A stretch of 64,000 nt of DNA, taken from NCBI GenBank assembly GCA_035276085.1, contig DATELY010000176.1, positions 1 to 64,000 of the forward strand, read 5' to 3'. Positions 17,836 to 26,344 of this stretch are shown one piece after another; position 1 is the stretch's first letter, and each line of letters opens with the position of its first letter. Under the pieces are notes generated by a model. It was not told the origin of the DNA. It searched no databases and saw only the letters and a list, made by a program, of their open reading frames with translations. Position numbers and translations under genes: made by a program. The stretch is from DATELY01 sp035276085. Its GTDB lineage: Bacteria; Pseudomonadota; Gammaproteobacteria; Steroidobacterales; Steroidobacteraceae.

Positions 17836-18681
17836 ATGCCGAGCTTGGATGAACAGCTGGAAGCGCTGCAGCGCGATGGCTACTGCATCGTCGAGCGCGC
17901 GTTCTCGACGCCTTTCTGTGACGAGGCTTTGCGTGCCTTGCACCGTATCGAGCGGGAGTACGCCATCGTCCCCTTCAACCAGGACTTCTCCGGTCGCAAG
18001 ACCGTGCGCATCATGAATCTCCTGCAGTACGACGAGCTATTCCAGGAGATTCCCGTTCATAACACGTTGTTGCCGCTCATCGAGCGCTATCTCGACAAGG
18101 AGTGTCTGCTCTCGGGTATCGACAGCTCGGAGATCCGCCCTGGCGAGGTCGGTCAGCCTATCCACACGGACACGTGGTGGCACGATGATCACCGCTTCCC
18201 GTTCCCCGTTTACGTCAACACCCTGTTGGCGCTGACCGATTTCACCGAAGAAAACGGAGCCACGCGCCTGGTGCCAGGCAGTCATCTCTGGAGCGCGGAG
18301 AAAGTCGCTTACGATCTCAAGGATGCGACGCTGCCGAGCGTACCCGGCTCCTCTCCCAAAGGGTATGGCGTCGACTGGAAACCCATCATCGCCGAAGTAC
18401 CCAAGGGATCGCTCATCCTGTGGGACACGAGGCTCTTGCACGGTGCGGGCCCCAATCAAAGCAATCGACCGAGACCGAGCATCATCTCGCCCTATGTGCT
18501 CGGCTGGCTGCGCCAGTTCGACAATTTTGCCTATGGCCTGTCTCACGAGAAGCTGCGCAGCTTCTCGCGGCGGCTTCAACAGCTGATTGGCCTCGAGTCC
18601 TTCAGAGGGTCCTACTCGAACGTCAACAATATGAGCCCTCGCGAATGGCTTTGGGATCGCAAGGCTCATCAACCGGCGTGA
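17836..18681 (+). CDS. phytanoyl-CoA dioxygenase (PhyH) family protein
   Basis: A 281-residue PhyH-type Fe/2-oxoglutarate oxygenase. Predicted iron ligands are H110 and D112 (QPIHTDTWWHDD) and H202 (LLHGAGPNQSNRPR); the arginine after the last would hold 2-oxoglutarate. NGATRLVPGSH (about 140-150) is the typical strand-turn between them. The frame runs upstream to 17788, but the ATG at 17836 has a GGAG and begins at typical family length. It is divergent from another PhyH gene with little visible similarity outside the metal motifs, so this is not a recent duplication. The SDR downstream may oxidise its product. Confidence 0.88.
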   Translation: MPSLDEQLEALQRDGYCIVERAFSTPFCDEALRALHRIEREYAIVPFNQDFSGRKTVRIMNLLQYDELFQEIPVHNTLLPLIERYLDKECLLSGIDSSEIRPGEVGQPIHTDTWWHDDHRFPFPVYVNTLLALTDFTEENGATRLVPGSHLWSAEKVAYDLKDATLPSVPGSSPKGYGVDWKPIIAEVPKGSLILWDTRLLHGAGPNQSNRPRPSIISPYVLGWLRQFDNFAYGLSHEKLRSFSRRLQQLIGLESFRGSYSNVNNMSPREWLWDRKAHQPA

Positions 18682-18821
18682 GTAGCAGGCAAACAAGAAG
18701 ACCACTTGAGTTGGTGAAGCACGAAACGTGCGCGTTTTATGGCAAGCTGCTCGGCCTATAGTCGTATGCAAGAGACCGCTATCTGAGCGAGCGCCGCCAC
18801 TCAAAAAGGCAACTGAAGACG

Positions 18822-19511
18822 ATGAACCTGCAAGGAATGAAGATTGTCATCACGGGCGCATTTGGCACTCTTGGTACCGCGGTCGTTGCGGGTGTGCGTG
18901 CAGCAGGCGCGGATGTCGCGTGCATTGACGCGGCCACGGCACCGAGCAATGGGTCGGCATTCGCTCAAAGCATCCTGCTGGGAGGCGTCGATCTGACATC
19001 GGCTGGCGGGGCGACTGCCGCTTTGAACGCAGCTGCCGAGAAACTCGGCGGCCTGGATGGACTGGTGAACGTTGCCGGTACTTTTCGCTGGGAAACGCTC
19101 GAGGGCGGCACCACCGATACGTGGGACTTGCTCTACAGCGTCAACGTTCGCACCGCTGTGAATGCCACCCGCGCTGCGCTGCCCAACCTGAAGAAGGGCG
19201 CGCGTATCGTGAATATCGGAGCTGCAGGTGCCAGCAAGGCCGGAGCGGGCATGGGTGCGTACGCGGCCTCAAAAGCGGGTGTGGCGAAATTGACGGAAGC
19301 ACTGGCGGAAGAGCTCAAGGACCGGGACATCACTGTCAATGCGGTGCTACCCAGCATCATCGACACGCCGGTCAATCGCGCCGATATGCCCACGGCACAG
19401 TTCGATCGTTGGGTGAAGGCGGAGCAGGTGGCAGACCTGATCGTGTTCTTGTTGTCCCCGCGTGCGAGCGCCATCACAGGAGCGCTCATTCCGATTACCG
19501 GGAGAGTGTGA
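18822..19511 (+). CDS. SDR oxidoreductase
   Basis: A 229-residue short SDR. The glycine motif reads TGAFGTLGTAVVAGV, NVAG is near residue 84, and the catalytic YAASKAG is near 147. The C-terminal LSPRASAITGALIPITGRV is conserved in the fold. Its short length and variant glycine motif suggest a divergent, atypical branch. It follows the plus-strand PhyH gene by 140 bases and ends convergently with the E1-beta gene. The substrate cannot be inferred. Confidence 0.82.
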   Translation: MNLQGMKIVITGAFGTLGTAVVAGVRAAGADVACIDAATAPSNGSAFAQSILLGGVDLTSAGGATAALNAAAEKLGGLDGLVNVAGTFRWETLEGGTTDTWDLLYSVNVRTAVNATRAALPNLKKGARIVNIGAAGASKAGAGMGAYAASKAGVAKLTEALAEELKDRDITVNAVLPSIIDTPVNRADMPTAQFDRWVKAEQVADLIVFLLSPRASAITGALIPITGRV

Positions 19512-19550
19512 CGATCTAGAGCCATAAGGCTCGATGCCATTGCCAGCGAC

Positions 19551-19569
19551 TTGCTCGAGCAACGAGCAA
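19551..19569. terminator. hairpin between convergent genes
   Basis: TTGCTCG, loop AGCAA, CGAGCAA form a perfect 7-bp stem between the SDR stop and the E1-beta stop. A smaller GAGCC-ATAA-GGCTC stem sits at 19519-19532. Neither has a clear T-run, so termination in both directions is plausible but not certain. Confidence 0.4.
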
Positions 19570-19574
19570 ATCGA

Positions 19575-20609
19575 TCAGGCTGGGCTGACGGGTTTGATTT
19601 CGACCAATCTGCCGGGCTTGATGTCGCCGATGGGCACGCGATCTGCGCCGACAAGAGCGGTTATCGCGTCGGAGATTTCCTGCGGCGTGGGCAGAACCAA
19701 TTTGTCGATGGAGGTTGCGGGAACCCAGCCCTTCGCACCTATCCGTTTGATCGGACCATCCAGGTAATCGAATGCGTGTTCCATGATCTGCATCGCGATC
19801 TCACCCGCGACGCCGCAGGTGACGTAGTCTTCGTCCACGACCAACGCCCGCGAGGTTTTCTTCACCGATTTCACGATCGTCTCTATATCCAGCGGCACGA
19901 GCGTCCTTGGATCGACCACTTCCACGCTGATGCTCTTTTCCGCGAGCTTCTTGGCCACATCCAGACAGAGAGCGACCATGTAGCCGGTTGCCACGACGGT
20001 GATGTCAGTACCTTCTCTTTTGACATCAGCGACACCGAAAGGAATGGATATGTCTCCTTCGGGCACGAGCCCTTTTTCGCGCATCAGTCGCTTATGGAAG
20101 TAATAGACCACAGGGTTGTTGTCACGGATCGCTGTCTTGAGCAGGCCTCTCGCATCGGCGATGGTGCTTGGAATAACCAGCTTCAGCCCGGGGATATGCA
20201 TGACCTGAGCTTCGGGGCAGCCCGAATGCTCTGCCCCGAGACCGAGATAGCCTCCCATCGTCGTAAGAATCACCATGGGAAGATCCAGCTTCCCCCCGTG
20301 CATGAAGCGGTTCTTCCCTGCCAGCGTCATTGCGGCATAGGCAGGCGTCAGAAAGTCCGCCATCATCGGATCGACGATCGGTCGGTAGCCTTGCTGCGCC
20401 AACCCTATGCCCGCAGCCACCATGGTGTTTTCAATGAGTCCCGTTTCGATCACCCGGTTTGGCCCAAACTGTTGATAGAGTCCGGTGGTCATTCCCATCG
20501 CGCTGCCGACAACGCACTCGCCCATGTAAATGACTTTGGCGTCGCGAACCATCTCTTCCTTGATGGTCTCGTTCATCACTTGCAACATCGTGCGTTCTTG
20601 CATTTGCAT
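19575..20609 (-). CDS. 2-oxoacid/acetoin dehydrogenase E1 beta subunit
   Basis: A 344-residue transketolase-like E1 beta subunit. The pyrimidine-binding half has NETIKEEMVRDAKVIYMGE at the start and FGPNRVIETGLIENTMVAAGIGLA. The C-terminal transketolase half has VVDPRTLVPLDIETIV, then VDEDYVTCGVAGEIA. With E1 alpha it would form the thiamine-diphosphate-dependent heterotetramer that decarboxylates a 2-oxo acid or cleaves an acyloin and passes the acyl group to lipoate. The start at 20609 has AGGGGA before it. It begins 16 bases after the E1 alpha stop. No E2 or E3 gene is visible in the window. Confidence 0.9.
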   Translation of the reverse strand: MQMQERTMLQVMNETIKEEMVRDAKVIYMGECVVGSAMGMTTGLYQQFGPNRVIETGLIENTMVAAGIGLAQQGYRPIVDPMMADFLTPAYAAMTLAGKNRFMHGGKLDLPMVILTTMGGYLGLGAEHSGCPEAQVMHIPGLKLVIPSTIADARGLLKTAIRDNNPVVYYFHKRLMREKGLVPEGDISIPFGVADVKREGTDITVVATGYMVALCLDVAKKLAEKSISVEVVDPRTLVPLDIETIVKSVKKTSRALVVDEDYVTCGVAGEIAMQIMEHAFDYLDGPIKRIGAKGWVPATSIDKLVLPTPQEISDAITALVGADRVPIGDIKPGRLVEIKPVSPA

Positions 20610-20625
20610 CAGTATCCCCTGTTCG

Positions 20626-21609
20626 CTAGTCGGCAAAGAGCAACGATTGCAGGTGCTCGAAACTGGGGATCGTCGGCGCCTGCGCGGCCAACCGCGCTGC
20701 TTCCGCGATCTCGCCCTGCGCCGCCTCGCGAATTCGATCGATGTCCGCCTGAGTGATCACGTTCTCTTCAAGGAGCTTCTTGCCGAACAGCTTGATGGGA
20801 TCTTTGTCCCTGAGCCAACGTGCCGCCTCTTCCTTGGAACGCGGCTCGTCCATCGAAACATCGGGGCCGCCTTCGGAATGCGCGCGCAGGCGATACGTCT
20901 TGCATTCGAGCAAGCTTGGGCCCTCCCCTGCCCTCGCACGCGCCACAGCGACCTGAACGGCTTCGTGAACCGCGATGACGTCCTGCCCGTCCACAACGAT
21001 TCCGGGGATCCCGTACCCCGGCGCAAAGTTGGCGATGTCCTTGTTGACGAGATAGGTGCTCAACGGCGTGTGCTGCCCCATCTCGTTGTTCTCGACGACG
21101 ATGATCATCGGGAGTTTGTTGACCGCGGCAAAATTGATCGCTTCGTGAAACTCCGCCTTGGCAGCAGCGGAGTCACCTTCGAACGACACGACCACCCGTT
21201 TCTTTCCGTTCAATTTGGCGGCCAATGCCGTACCGGCAGCCAGTCCAAGGTTCTCCGCGACGAGCGCGGTGTACATCGGAAATCCCTTCTCCGGAGCACA
21301 GGGATGCCAACCCGATGCGCCCCCACAGTTGCCGGTGAGCTTCCCGTAATGCTCTGCAATGATGGACTCCATGCTCACGCCCCTCGGGATGAGCTTGCTG
21401 ATCCCATGTCCCCGATGCGTGGCGTAGACCGAGTCGCCGTCTTCCAAAAAGGTGCAGGCGCCAACGCCCACCGCTTCCTGGACCTGTGTGCTGTGATAAA
21501 AGAGCGGCAGCTTGCCCGTCATCAGCGCATCGATGAACCATTCATCCAGCTCTCTGACACGGACCAGGTTCTCAAACAAAGTCACCTTCTGATCGTCTGT
21601 CAATTTCAT
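20626..21609 (-). CDS. 2-oxoacid/acetoin dehydrogenase E1 alpha subunit
   Basis: A 327-residue thiamine-diphosphate-binding E1 alpha subunit, closest in look to AcoA-type acetoin dehydrogenases. HSTQVQEAVGVGA and YATHRGHG (about 39-69) come first. The cofactor motif runs from GDS (145-147) to VVENN (171-175). The third residue of GDG is Ser here and the usual glycine after AxxG is Lys (GDSAAAKAEFHEA), a departure from the family norm. GGAGCAGG precedes the ATG. It is third in a four-gene minus-strand run after two SDRs. Confidence 0.9.
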   Translation of the reverse strand: MKLTDDQKVTLFENLVRVRELDEWFIDALMTGKLPLFYHSTQVQEAVGVGACTFLEDGDSVYATHRGHGISKLIPRGVSMESIIAEHYGKLTGNCGGASGWHPCAPEKGFPMYTALVAENLGLAAGTALAAKLNGKKRVVVSFEGDSAAAKAEFHEAINFAAVNKLPMIIVVENNEMGQHTPLSTYLVNKDIANFAPGYGIPGIVVDGQDVIAVHEAVQVAVARARAGEGPSLLECKTYRLRAHSEGGPDVSMDEPRSKEEAARWLRDKDPIKLFGKKLLEENVITQADIDRIREAAQGEIAEAARLAAQAPTIPSFEHLQSLLFAD

Positions 21610-21751
21610 TGCACTACCTGCTCCGGCCCTACGCCGACTTCAGCTTTCCACGAGAACAGTCGTTCGGATTCTCGATAGGACACGCTTCTGAAACCTCTTC
21701 GGCAGTGAAATCGACCGCGCTCAGGCGTTGACCCGCGACACGCGAGGATCA

Positions 21752-22537
21752 TCAGACGAGGGCTTGTCCGAACCACAGTCTGGTATCGGGGTAGCCGCTA
21801 TTGGCCCAGCCCCCGTCGACCACGAGGTTGGCGCCAGTGATGTAGGACGCAGCGTCGCTACCCAGAAACAGACAGGCTTCGACCTGCTCGTCCGCATGGG
21901 CCATACGCCTCATGGGTATGCGCTCCAGGTAGGCCTTGAACATGGCATCGGGCATGGCGGAATTGACGGGCGTGGCGGTCAGACCGGGAGAAACCGTATT
22001 GACCCGAATTCCATATTCAGAGAGTTCGATGCTGCCGCTCTTGGCCAGCATCACGACGCCAGCCTTGGCTGCGCAGTAGGAACCCAACCCCCACGCCGGC
22101 ACATCTGCATTGAGTGAGGACACATTGACGATCGCCCCCTTGACGCCCGAGGCAATCATCAATTTGGCCTCGTGCTGCATGCAGTTGAAGGTACCCACGA
22201 CGCACAGATCGAGGGCAAATCTCCAATCTTCGACGGAGCTGCCAAGCAGGGTTCCGGCTTTGGCCGAGCCGGCCACATTGAACGCCACGTCAAGCTTGCC
22301 GAAGCGGCTCCTGATCACCTCGGCCATGTTGGCGACGTGCTCTTCCTTGCTGACGTCCACGGTCAACGGAACGCAACGCTCGCCCATCTCGGCGGCCAAC
22401 GCATCGGCTCCACCGCGGCGATTGATGTCGGTTGCGAGCACGTAAGCGCCTTCAGCAATCAGCTTCTGCACGATGGCACGGCCAATTCCGGCTGCTGAGC
22501 CGGTTACAACAGCAACTTTGTCTCGATATCGACTCAT
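21752..22537 (-). CDS. SDR oxidoreductase
   Basis: A 261-residue classical SDR: TGSAAGIG at 11-18, NVAG near 90, the conserved IVNVSS, catalytic YCAAK near 155, and a C-terminal NLVVDGGWANSGY. The frame is open 82 codons upstream, but the AGAGGAAA ribosome site and the canonical start MSRYRDKVAVVTG place initiation at 22537. It lies between another SDR and the E1 alpha gene. In this context it could oxidise a diol to the alpha-ketol or 2-oxo compound that E1 acts on (inference). Confidence 0.88.
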   Translation of the reverse strand: MSRYRDKVAVVTGSAAGIGRAIVQKLIAEGAYVLATDINRRGGADALAAEMGERCVPLTVDVSKEEHVANMAEVIRSRFGKLDVAFNVAGSAKAGTLLGSSVEDWRFALDLCVVGTFNCMQHEAKLMIASGVKGAIVNVSSLNADVPAWGLGSYCAAKAGVVMLAKSGSIELSEYGIRVNTVSPGLTATPVNSAMPDAMFKAYLERIPMRRMAHADEQVEACLFLGSDAASYITGANLVVDGGWANSGYPDTRLWFGQALV

Positions 22538-22590
22538 TGGGTATTTCCTCTGCCCTTGCATACCACCACGGCTTTGCAGAGATTGTCGAT

Positions 22591-23346
22591 TCAAATCGGG
22601 TAAAGCTGGCCCGTGATCTGTTCCGCGTCGTCCGAGACCAGGAAGTGAATGAACTTCGCGATGTCCTCGGCCACGTTCGGTCTTCCGGTCAGGCTCGCTC
22701 GAGCCATCTGCTCCACCTGCTCCTTCGTGAAAAGCTTTCGCAGGCTGGGCGTCAGCACCGCCCCGCAGACCAACGCGTTGCAACGAATCTTCTGATTGCC
22801 GTACTGGGCCGCGGTATAGAGCGTGAGCGTGTTGAGCGCTCCCTTGCTGGAACCGTAGGCAGTGAGCATGTCCGGCAAGCCCTTCGTGCTGGCGCCCGAA
22901 GACATGTTGATGATCACACCGCCACCTTGCGCGATCATGTGTGGGATCGCGAGTTTGGACAGCAGCATCGGCGCGCGAACATTGACGGCGAAGATCTTGT
23001 CCCAGTGCTCGACCTTGATATCCGCCAGCTTGCGATCCTGCGGATAAATCACCGGGTCATTGAGCACGGCGTTGTTGTGCAGAATGTCGATCCGCCCGAA
23101 GGTCGTCACGACGTCCTCGACCAGCTTGTAGATCTGCCCGATCTGCTCGAGATCCACATTGAAGGCAGATGCGGTACCTCCCTCCTTGCGGATCGCATCC
23201 ACGGTCGCTTGCGCCGCTTCTCTCAACAGGTCGACCACGGCGACCGAGGCGCCCGCGCGCGCCAGACGCAATGCGGTGGCAGAACCGATGCCGCCTCCAC
23301 CGCCAGTGATCACTGCGACTTTGCCTGCCAGACCCGTATTGCTCAT
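22591..23346 (-). CDS. SDR oxidoreductase
   Basis: A 251-residue SDR with the five-glycine motif TGGGGGIGSATAL, HNNAV near residue 88, IINMSSGAS and catalytic YGSSK near 153. The C-terminus is slightly unusual (AEQITGQLYPI) and lacks the common VDGG. GAGGGAGAG precedes the ATG. It is the first gene of the minus-strand run leading to SDR, E1 alpha and E1 beta. The conserved promoter at 23446-23523 points into it. Confidence 0.88.
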   Translation of the reverse strand: MSNTGLAGKVAVITGGGGGIGSATALRLARAGASVAVVDLLREAAQATVDAIRKEGGTASAFNVDLEQIGQIYKLVEDVVTTFGRIDILHNNAVLNDPVIYPQDRKLADIKVEHWDKIFAVNVRAPMLLSKLAIPHMIAQGGGVIINMSSGASTKGLPDMLTAYGSSKGALNTLTLYTAAQYGNQKIRCNALVCGAVLTPSLRKLFTKEQVEQMARASLTGRPNVAEDIAKFIHFLVSDDAEQITGQLYPI

Positions 23347-23658
23347 CTCTCCCTCGTCGTTCTGTTCGCGTCATCGACGCGCATCAACACATAGCTTGCT
23401 GTCAGCTCTCGACGGCCTGCTTCTCGTTCGCAGTCGCCCGCAGCGACTATGACTAACTCAGCGGGGACAGAAAACCTTGTAAAGAGTCGTTGGTACATCG
23501 GATTTCGAAATATCACATACATAAAAAAGGCAATAAACTGCCGGCAAGAACGCATGGCATGCCTGTCTTTCGGCGGGTGAGACGCGCATTCTGCTTGCTA
23601 GTATTCATGGCCTGGATCTGCCCGGTCGCATTCGAGCCGGCAACATCACGACATACCG
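23347..23658. other. 312-base divergent intergenic region
   Basis: It separates the SDR/E1 operon (minus) from the EthD-like gene (plus). It is AT-rich compared with its surroundings around 23470-23535. It holds the conserved minus-strand promoter described separately. A plus-strand frame from 23490 runs into the EthD-like gene in another register and is not considered real. Confidence 0.5.
23446..23523 (-). promoter_or_regulatory. conserved promoter block A (SDR-SDR-E1 operon)
   Basis: Read on the minus strand: GTATGTGATATTTCGAAAT (23519-23501), 26 bases, then a likely sigma-70 promoter with TTTTCT (23474-23469), a 17-base spacer and CATAGT (23451-23446). The spacer CTGTCCCCGCTGAGTT is shared base for base with block B at 31375-31451, as is the position of the GTGATAT box. 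The box lies about 45 bases upstream of the -35, a placement typical of an activator. No family of regulator is implied by the sequence. Confidence 0.6.
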
Positions 23659-24429
23659 ATGGCATCGACTCCCGACTCGTCCTCAGCAGCGACGTTCACC
23701 TCCGATCAGCTCGACGATGGCCTGAACCAACTTCTGCCGCCCGGACATCTGCATGTGTTGGGGCTGTTGATGCGGGACACGGGACAGAGCCTGCCGGAGC
23801 TGATCGAGTGGTACGAAAATATCCATGCTCCCAACGCGCGCTTCTCCTGGCCTCACATGAGGCGTTACGCGCGCAACTACATTACTCACGTGGAAGAAGG
23901 CCCGACTCCGCCCTACAGGGTTCTCACCGAATTCGACTGGAAGAGTGAAGAGGACAAGGTGAAGGCGCGCGCGGCGTTCAAGAGTCCCGCTGCTCTTCAG
24001 GCCATGGCCTCCGAATTCGAGGGAACGCCGCCGGCCTGGCTCGCGGATATCTATTCGATTCTTGTGCCCGTCACGCCGCTGCAGGCGAGCGGAGCGCCTC
24101 TGCCAGATGACAGGACGGAACCCGTGCAGCGGCGTGCGCTGCTGTTGCGGCGTCGCGAGACGGCATCGCAGCAGCAGTTCGAACAATCGCTGCGGCAGCT
24201 TGCGGACGAGATCGCGGCCTTGGCGCCGGATGCGGGTGTAACGATAGGCATCTGTCATGGACCGAGCGCGGCACGGGAAGAGCCTGACGCCGTTCTCTTC
24301 GTGCACGACGCTGCCGACATCGCCCTCCCCCGCCCGAACCCGGCCGTGAGCGAGGTAATCAACGTCTTCGCCGTGGAGATGCGAAAGAGCCCGATCCCTC
24401 CGTCTGGCAGGCCAATACAACATCAATAG
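23659..24429 (+). CDS. EthD-domain-like protein
   Basis: A 256-residue protein. Its first half resembles the ferredoxin-fold EthD/DUF4286 stress-dimeric domain (HVLGLLMRDTGQSLPELIEWYENIHAPNARFSWPHM). The second half (about 150-256) looks like a degenerate second copy (RRALLLRRRETASQQQFEQSL). EthD proteins accompany catabolic oxygenases, often as accessory or small isomerase or cyclase proteins. No active-site residue can be named. No strong ribosome site precedes the ATG, so the start is uncertain. It is divergent from the SDR/E1 operon. Confidence 0.65.
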   Translation: MASTPDSSSAATFTSDQLDDGLNQLLPPGHLHVLGLLMRDTGQSLPELIEWYENIHAPNARFSWPHMRRYARNYITHVEEGPTPPYRVLTEFDWKSEEDKVKARAAFKSPAALQAMASEFEGTPPAWLADIYSILVPVTPLQASGAPLPDDRTEPVQRRALLLRRRETASQQQFEQSLRQLADEIAALAPDAGVTIGICHGPSAAREEPDAVLFVHDAADIALPRPNPAVSEVINVFAVEMRKSPIPPSGRPIQHQ

Positions 24430-24582
24430 GTGTAGTCGTCGAGCACTACGGCTTTCCGAGCTGCCGCCCATCGCAGCCAACCTGTCGAAAGTCAGGTTCG
24501 GCACGCGTGTTCGGTGATTAGCATGCGGGCCGGGAGATGCCTCGCGCCGCTGCAATCAGCACTGCGCCATCGACTTCCATCA

Positions 24583-24605
24583 CGGGATGGCACGCAGCCA
24601 TCCCG
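24583..24605 (+). promoter_or_regulatory. leader hairpin before the acyl-CoA dehydrogenase
   Basis: CGGGATGGC, loop ACGCA, GCCATCCCG is a perfect 9-bp stem ending 31 bases before the dehydrogenase ATG. It has no T-tract, so it is more likely an mRNA leader structure or operator than a terminator for the EthD-like gene ending at 24429. Confidence 0.4.
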
Positions 24606-24636
24606 CTAATCGAACCCGCGAACGGAGCACATCACG

Positions 24637-25800
24637 ATGAGCCTGCAGCTGTCTGAAGAGCACTTGGCCTACAAGGAAATGGTCGAGCGCTATGTCGCCA
24701 AGGAGATGCCCAAGGACTGGGCGCGTGAGCTCGAACGCAAGGAAGATGAATATCCCTTCGAGCTCTGGGACAAGCTCACCGAAGGCGGCTTCCACGCGCT
24801 CGGCATTCCCGAGGAATATGGCGGTGCCGGCGGCGACGTGTTCATGCAGGTCATTGCGGCGCGTGCGCTGGCACGCACGCTGGCCGGTCTGACCTGGCTC
24901 TGGGGCATCACCCAATTCGCCGGCGTCAAGTCCATCACCATGCATGGCACCGAGGCGCAGAAAAAGAAGTTCCTGCCGGAACTGGCCGCCGGCCGTCTGC
25001 GCGCGGCCATCTCGCTGACTGAGCCCGGTGGCGGCACGGACGTGCTCGGGGCCATGCGTACCTTCGGCACGCGCGCGAACGGCGGCTGGCTCATCAGCGG
25101 CGAGAAGATCTGGAGCTCGCAAAGCCATGTCGCCGACTATCTGCTCGTGCTTGCGCGTACCGAGAAGGACGTCCAGAAAAATCACCACGGCCTGACGCTG
25201 TTCTGGGTGCCGGCCAAGTCCAAGGGCATCACCATCAATCCGCTCAAGAAGCTGGGCATGCGCGCGATGGGCAGCTGTCTGGTGCACTTCAATGAGGTTT
25301 TCGTCGAGGACGATGCGGTGATCGGCGAGGTCGGCGATGGCTGGTATCGCATCCTGCCCATGCTCAACAACGAGCGTCTGCTCATGAGTGCCAACTGCCT
25401 GGGCTATCTCGATGGCGTGCTCGAAGATGCGCTCGACTACGCGCAGCAGCGCAAAGCCTTCGGCCGCATCATCGGCCAGTTCCAGGCCATCCAGCACTAC
25501 ATCGCCGACATGAAGATCGCGCAGTACTCGGTCGAGTGCATGCTCATGGATTGCGCCCGCAAGGCCGTAGACGGCAAGCTGTCGATGATCGAGTCCACGA
25601 TGCTCAAGGTGGCCGCGGCCGAAGCCAGCAATCGCTGCGCTGACCTCGGCATCCAGATCCTCGGCGGCATGGGCTATTCCGCCGATACCGACATGCAGCG
25701 CTACTGGCGCGACAGCCGCCTGCAGCGCATCGGACCCGTCACCGATGAGATGGCCCGCAACATGATTGCAGAACAACTCGGCCTGCCGCGGTCGTTCTGA
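24637..25800 (+). CDS. acyl-CoA dehydrogenase
   Basis: A 387-residue FAD-dependent acyl-CoA dehydrogenase. The first signature lies near residues 126-140 (AISLTEPGGGTDVLG), the substrate/FAD strand reads KIWSSQSHVADYLLVLART, and the C-terminal FAD contact is QILGGMGYSADTDMQRYWRDSR. It would introduce a 2,3 double bond into an acyl-CoA and pass electrons to ETF. The length and single-domain layout match bacterial FadE-type enzymes, not the long E. coli FadE. A small SnoaL-like gene follows after 25 bases. Confidence 0.92.
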   Translation: MSLQLSEEHLAYKEMVERYVAKEMPKDWARELERKEDEYPFELWDKLTEGGFHALGIPEEYGGAGGDVFMQVIAARALARTLAGLTWLWGITQFAGVKSITMHGTEAQKKKFLPELAAGRLRAAISLTEPGGGTDVLGAMRTFGTRANGGWLISGEKIWSSQSHVADYLLVLARTEKDVQKNHHGLTLFWVPAKSKGITINPLKKLGMRAMGSCLVHFNEVFVEDDAVIGEVGDGWYRILPMLNNERLLMSANCLGYLDGVLEDALDYAQQRKAFGRIIGQFQAIQHYIADMKIAQYSVECMLMDCARKAVDGKLSMIESTMLKVAAAEASNRCADLGIQILGGMGYSADTDMQRYWRDSRLQRIGPVTDEMARNMIAEQLGLPRSF

Positions 25801-25825
25801 AGCATCCTTTCACTGAGGCGCCCAC

Positions 25826-26218
25826 TTGAGCCACCAGAAATTCAGCGAACAGTTTCTGACCGCGATGCGGTCCGGCGATCAGGCCGCCATGAGTGAAATG
25901 CTGCACCTCGAATTCGAAGTGGAAGAGGCCGCCGGCCTGCCGTATGGCGGCAACTATCGCGGCATCCAGGGATGGCTTGAACTCTGCAACGCGGTTGCCG
26001 GCACCTGGGGACAGTTCAGGCTTCAGCTCATCGAGTACGCGGGCGAATCTCCGGACAGCCTGGTCATTCGCTTTGCCATTTCCGGCCGATCCCGCAAAAC
26101 CGGGAAGTCCTTCGAGAGCACCGTGCTCGAGTTCTGGAAGTTCAAGGACGGAAAGCTCTTCCGCATCCACCCTTACTACTTCGACACCCAGCTTCTGGTT
26201 GCCGCCAATACACAATAA
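25826..26218 (+). CDS. SnoaL-like (NTF2-fold) protein with TTG start
   Basis: A 130-residue NTF2-fold protein: helix SEQFLTAMRSGDQAAMSEML, a pocket strand GNYRGIQGWLELC, and a C-terminal sheet KFKDGKLFRIHPYYFDTQLL. The fold supports small ketosteroid-isomerase-like or dehydratase activities, but the catalytic Asp/Tyr set of ketosteroid isomerase is not evident. The start codon is TTG, with GAGG nine bases upstream; no in-frame ATG lies near. It is linked to the acyl-CoA dehydrogenase. Confidence 0.7.
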   Translation: MSHQKFSEQFLTAMRSGDQAAMSEMLHLEFEVEEAAGLPYGGNYRGIQGWLELCNAVAGTWGQFRLQLIEYAGESPDSLVIRFAISGRSRKTGKSFESTVLEFWKFKDGKLFRIHPYYFDTQLLVAANTQ

Positions 26219-26344
26219 GCCTGTCGAACGTTCCGCTCGCGTATTCGAGTAATCAGTATCGCGAGGCGGAAGCAACAAGAGCACCGCAACGCCGTTTCGC
26301 CTGCCGCTTCCTACGTTTCGATAGAGAGAGCCGATACTGCCGCC

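Noticed and set aside
22538..22783. Extended N-terminus of the SDR ending at 21752
   Set aside because: The 82 extra codons precede the cofactor motif by far more than is normal and overlap the preceding SDR gene. The ribosome site favours 22537.
23490..23948. Plus-strand frame overlapping the EthD-like gene
   Set aside because: It has a hydrophobic stretch that could look like a signal peptide, but it runs through the conserved minus-strand promoter and its later part is a shadow of the EthD-like gene.
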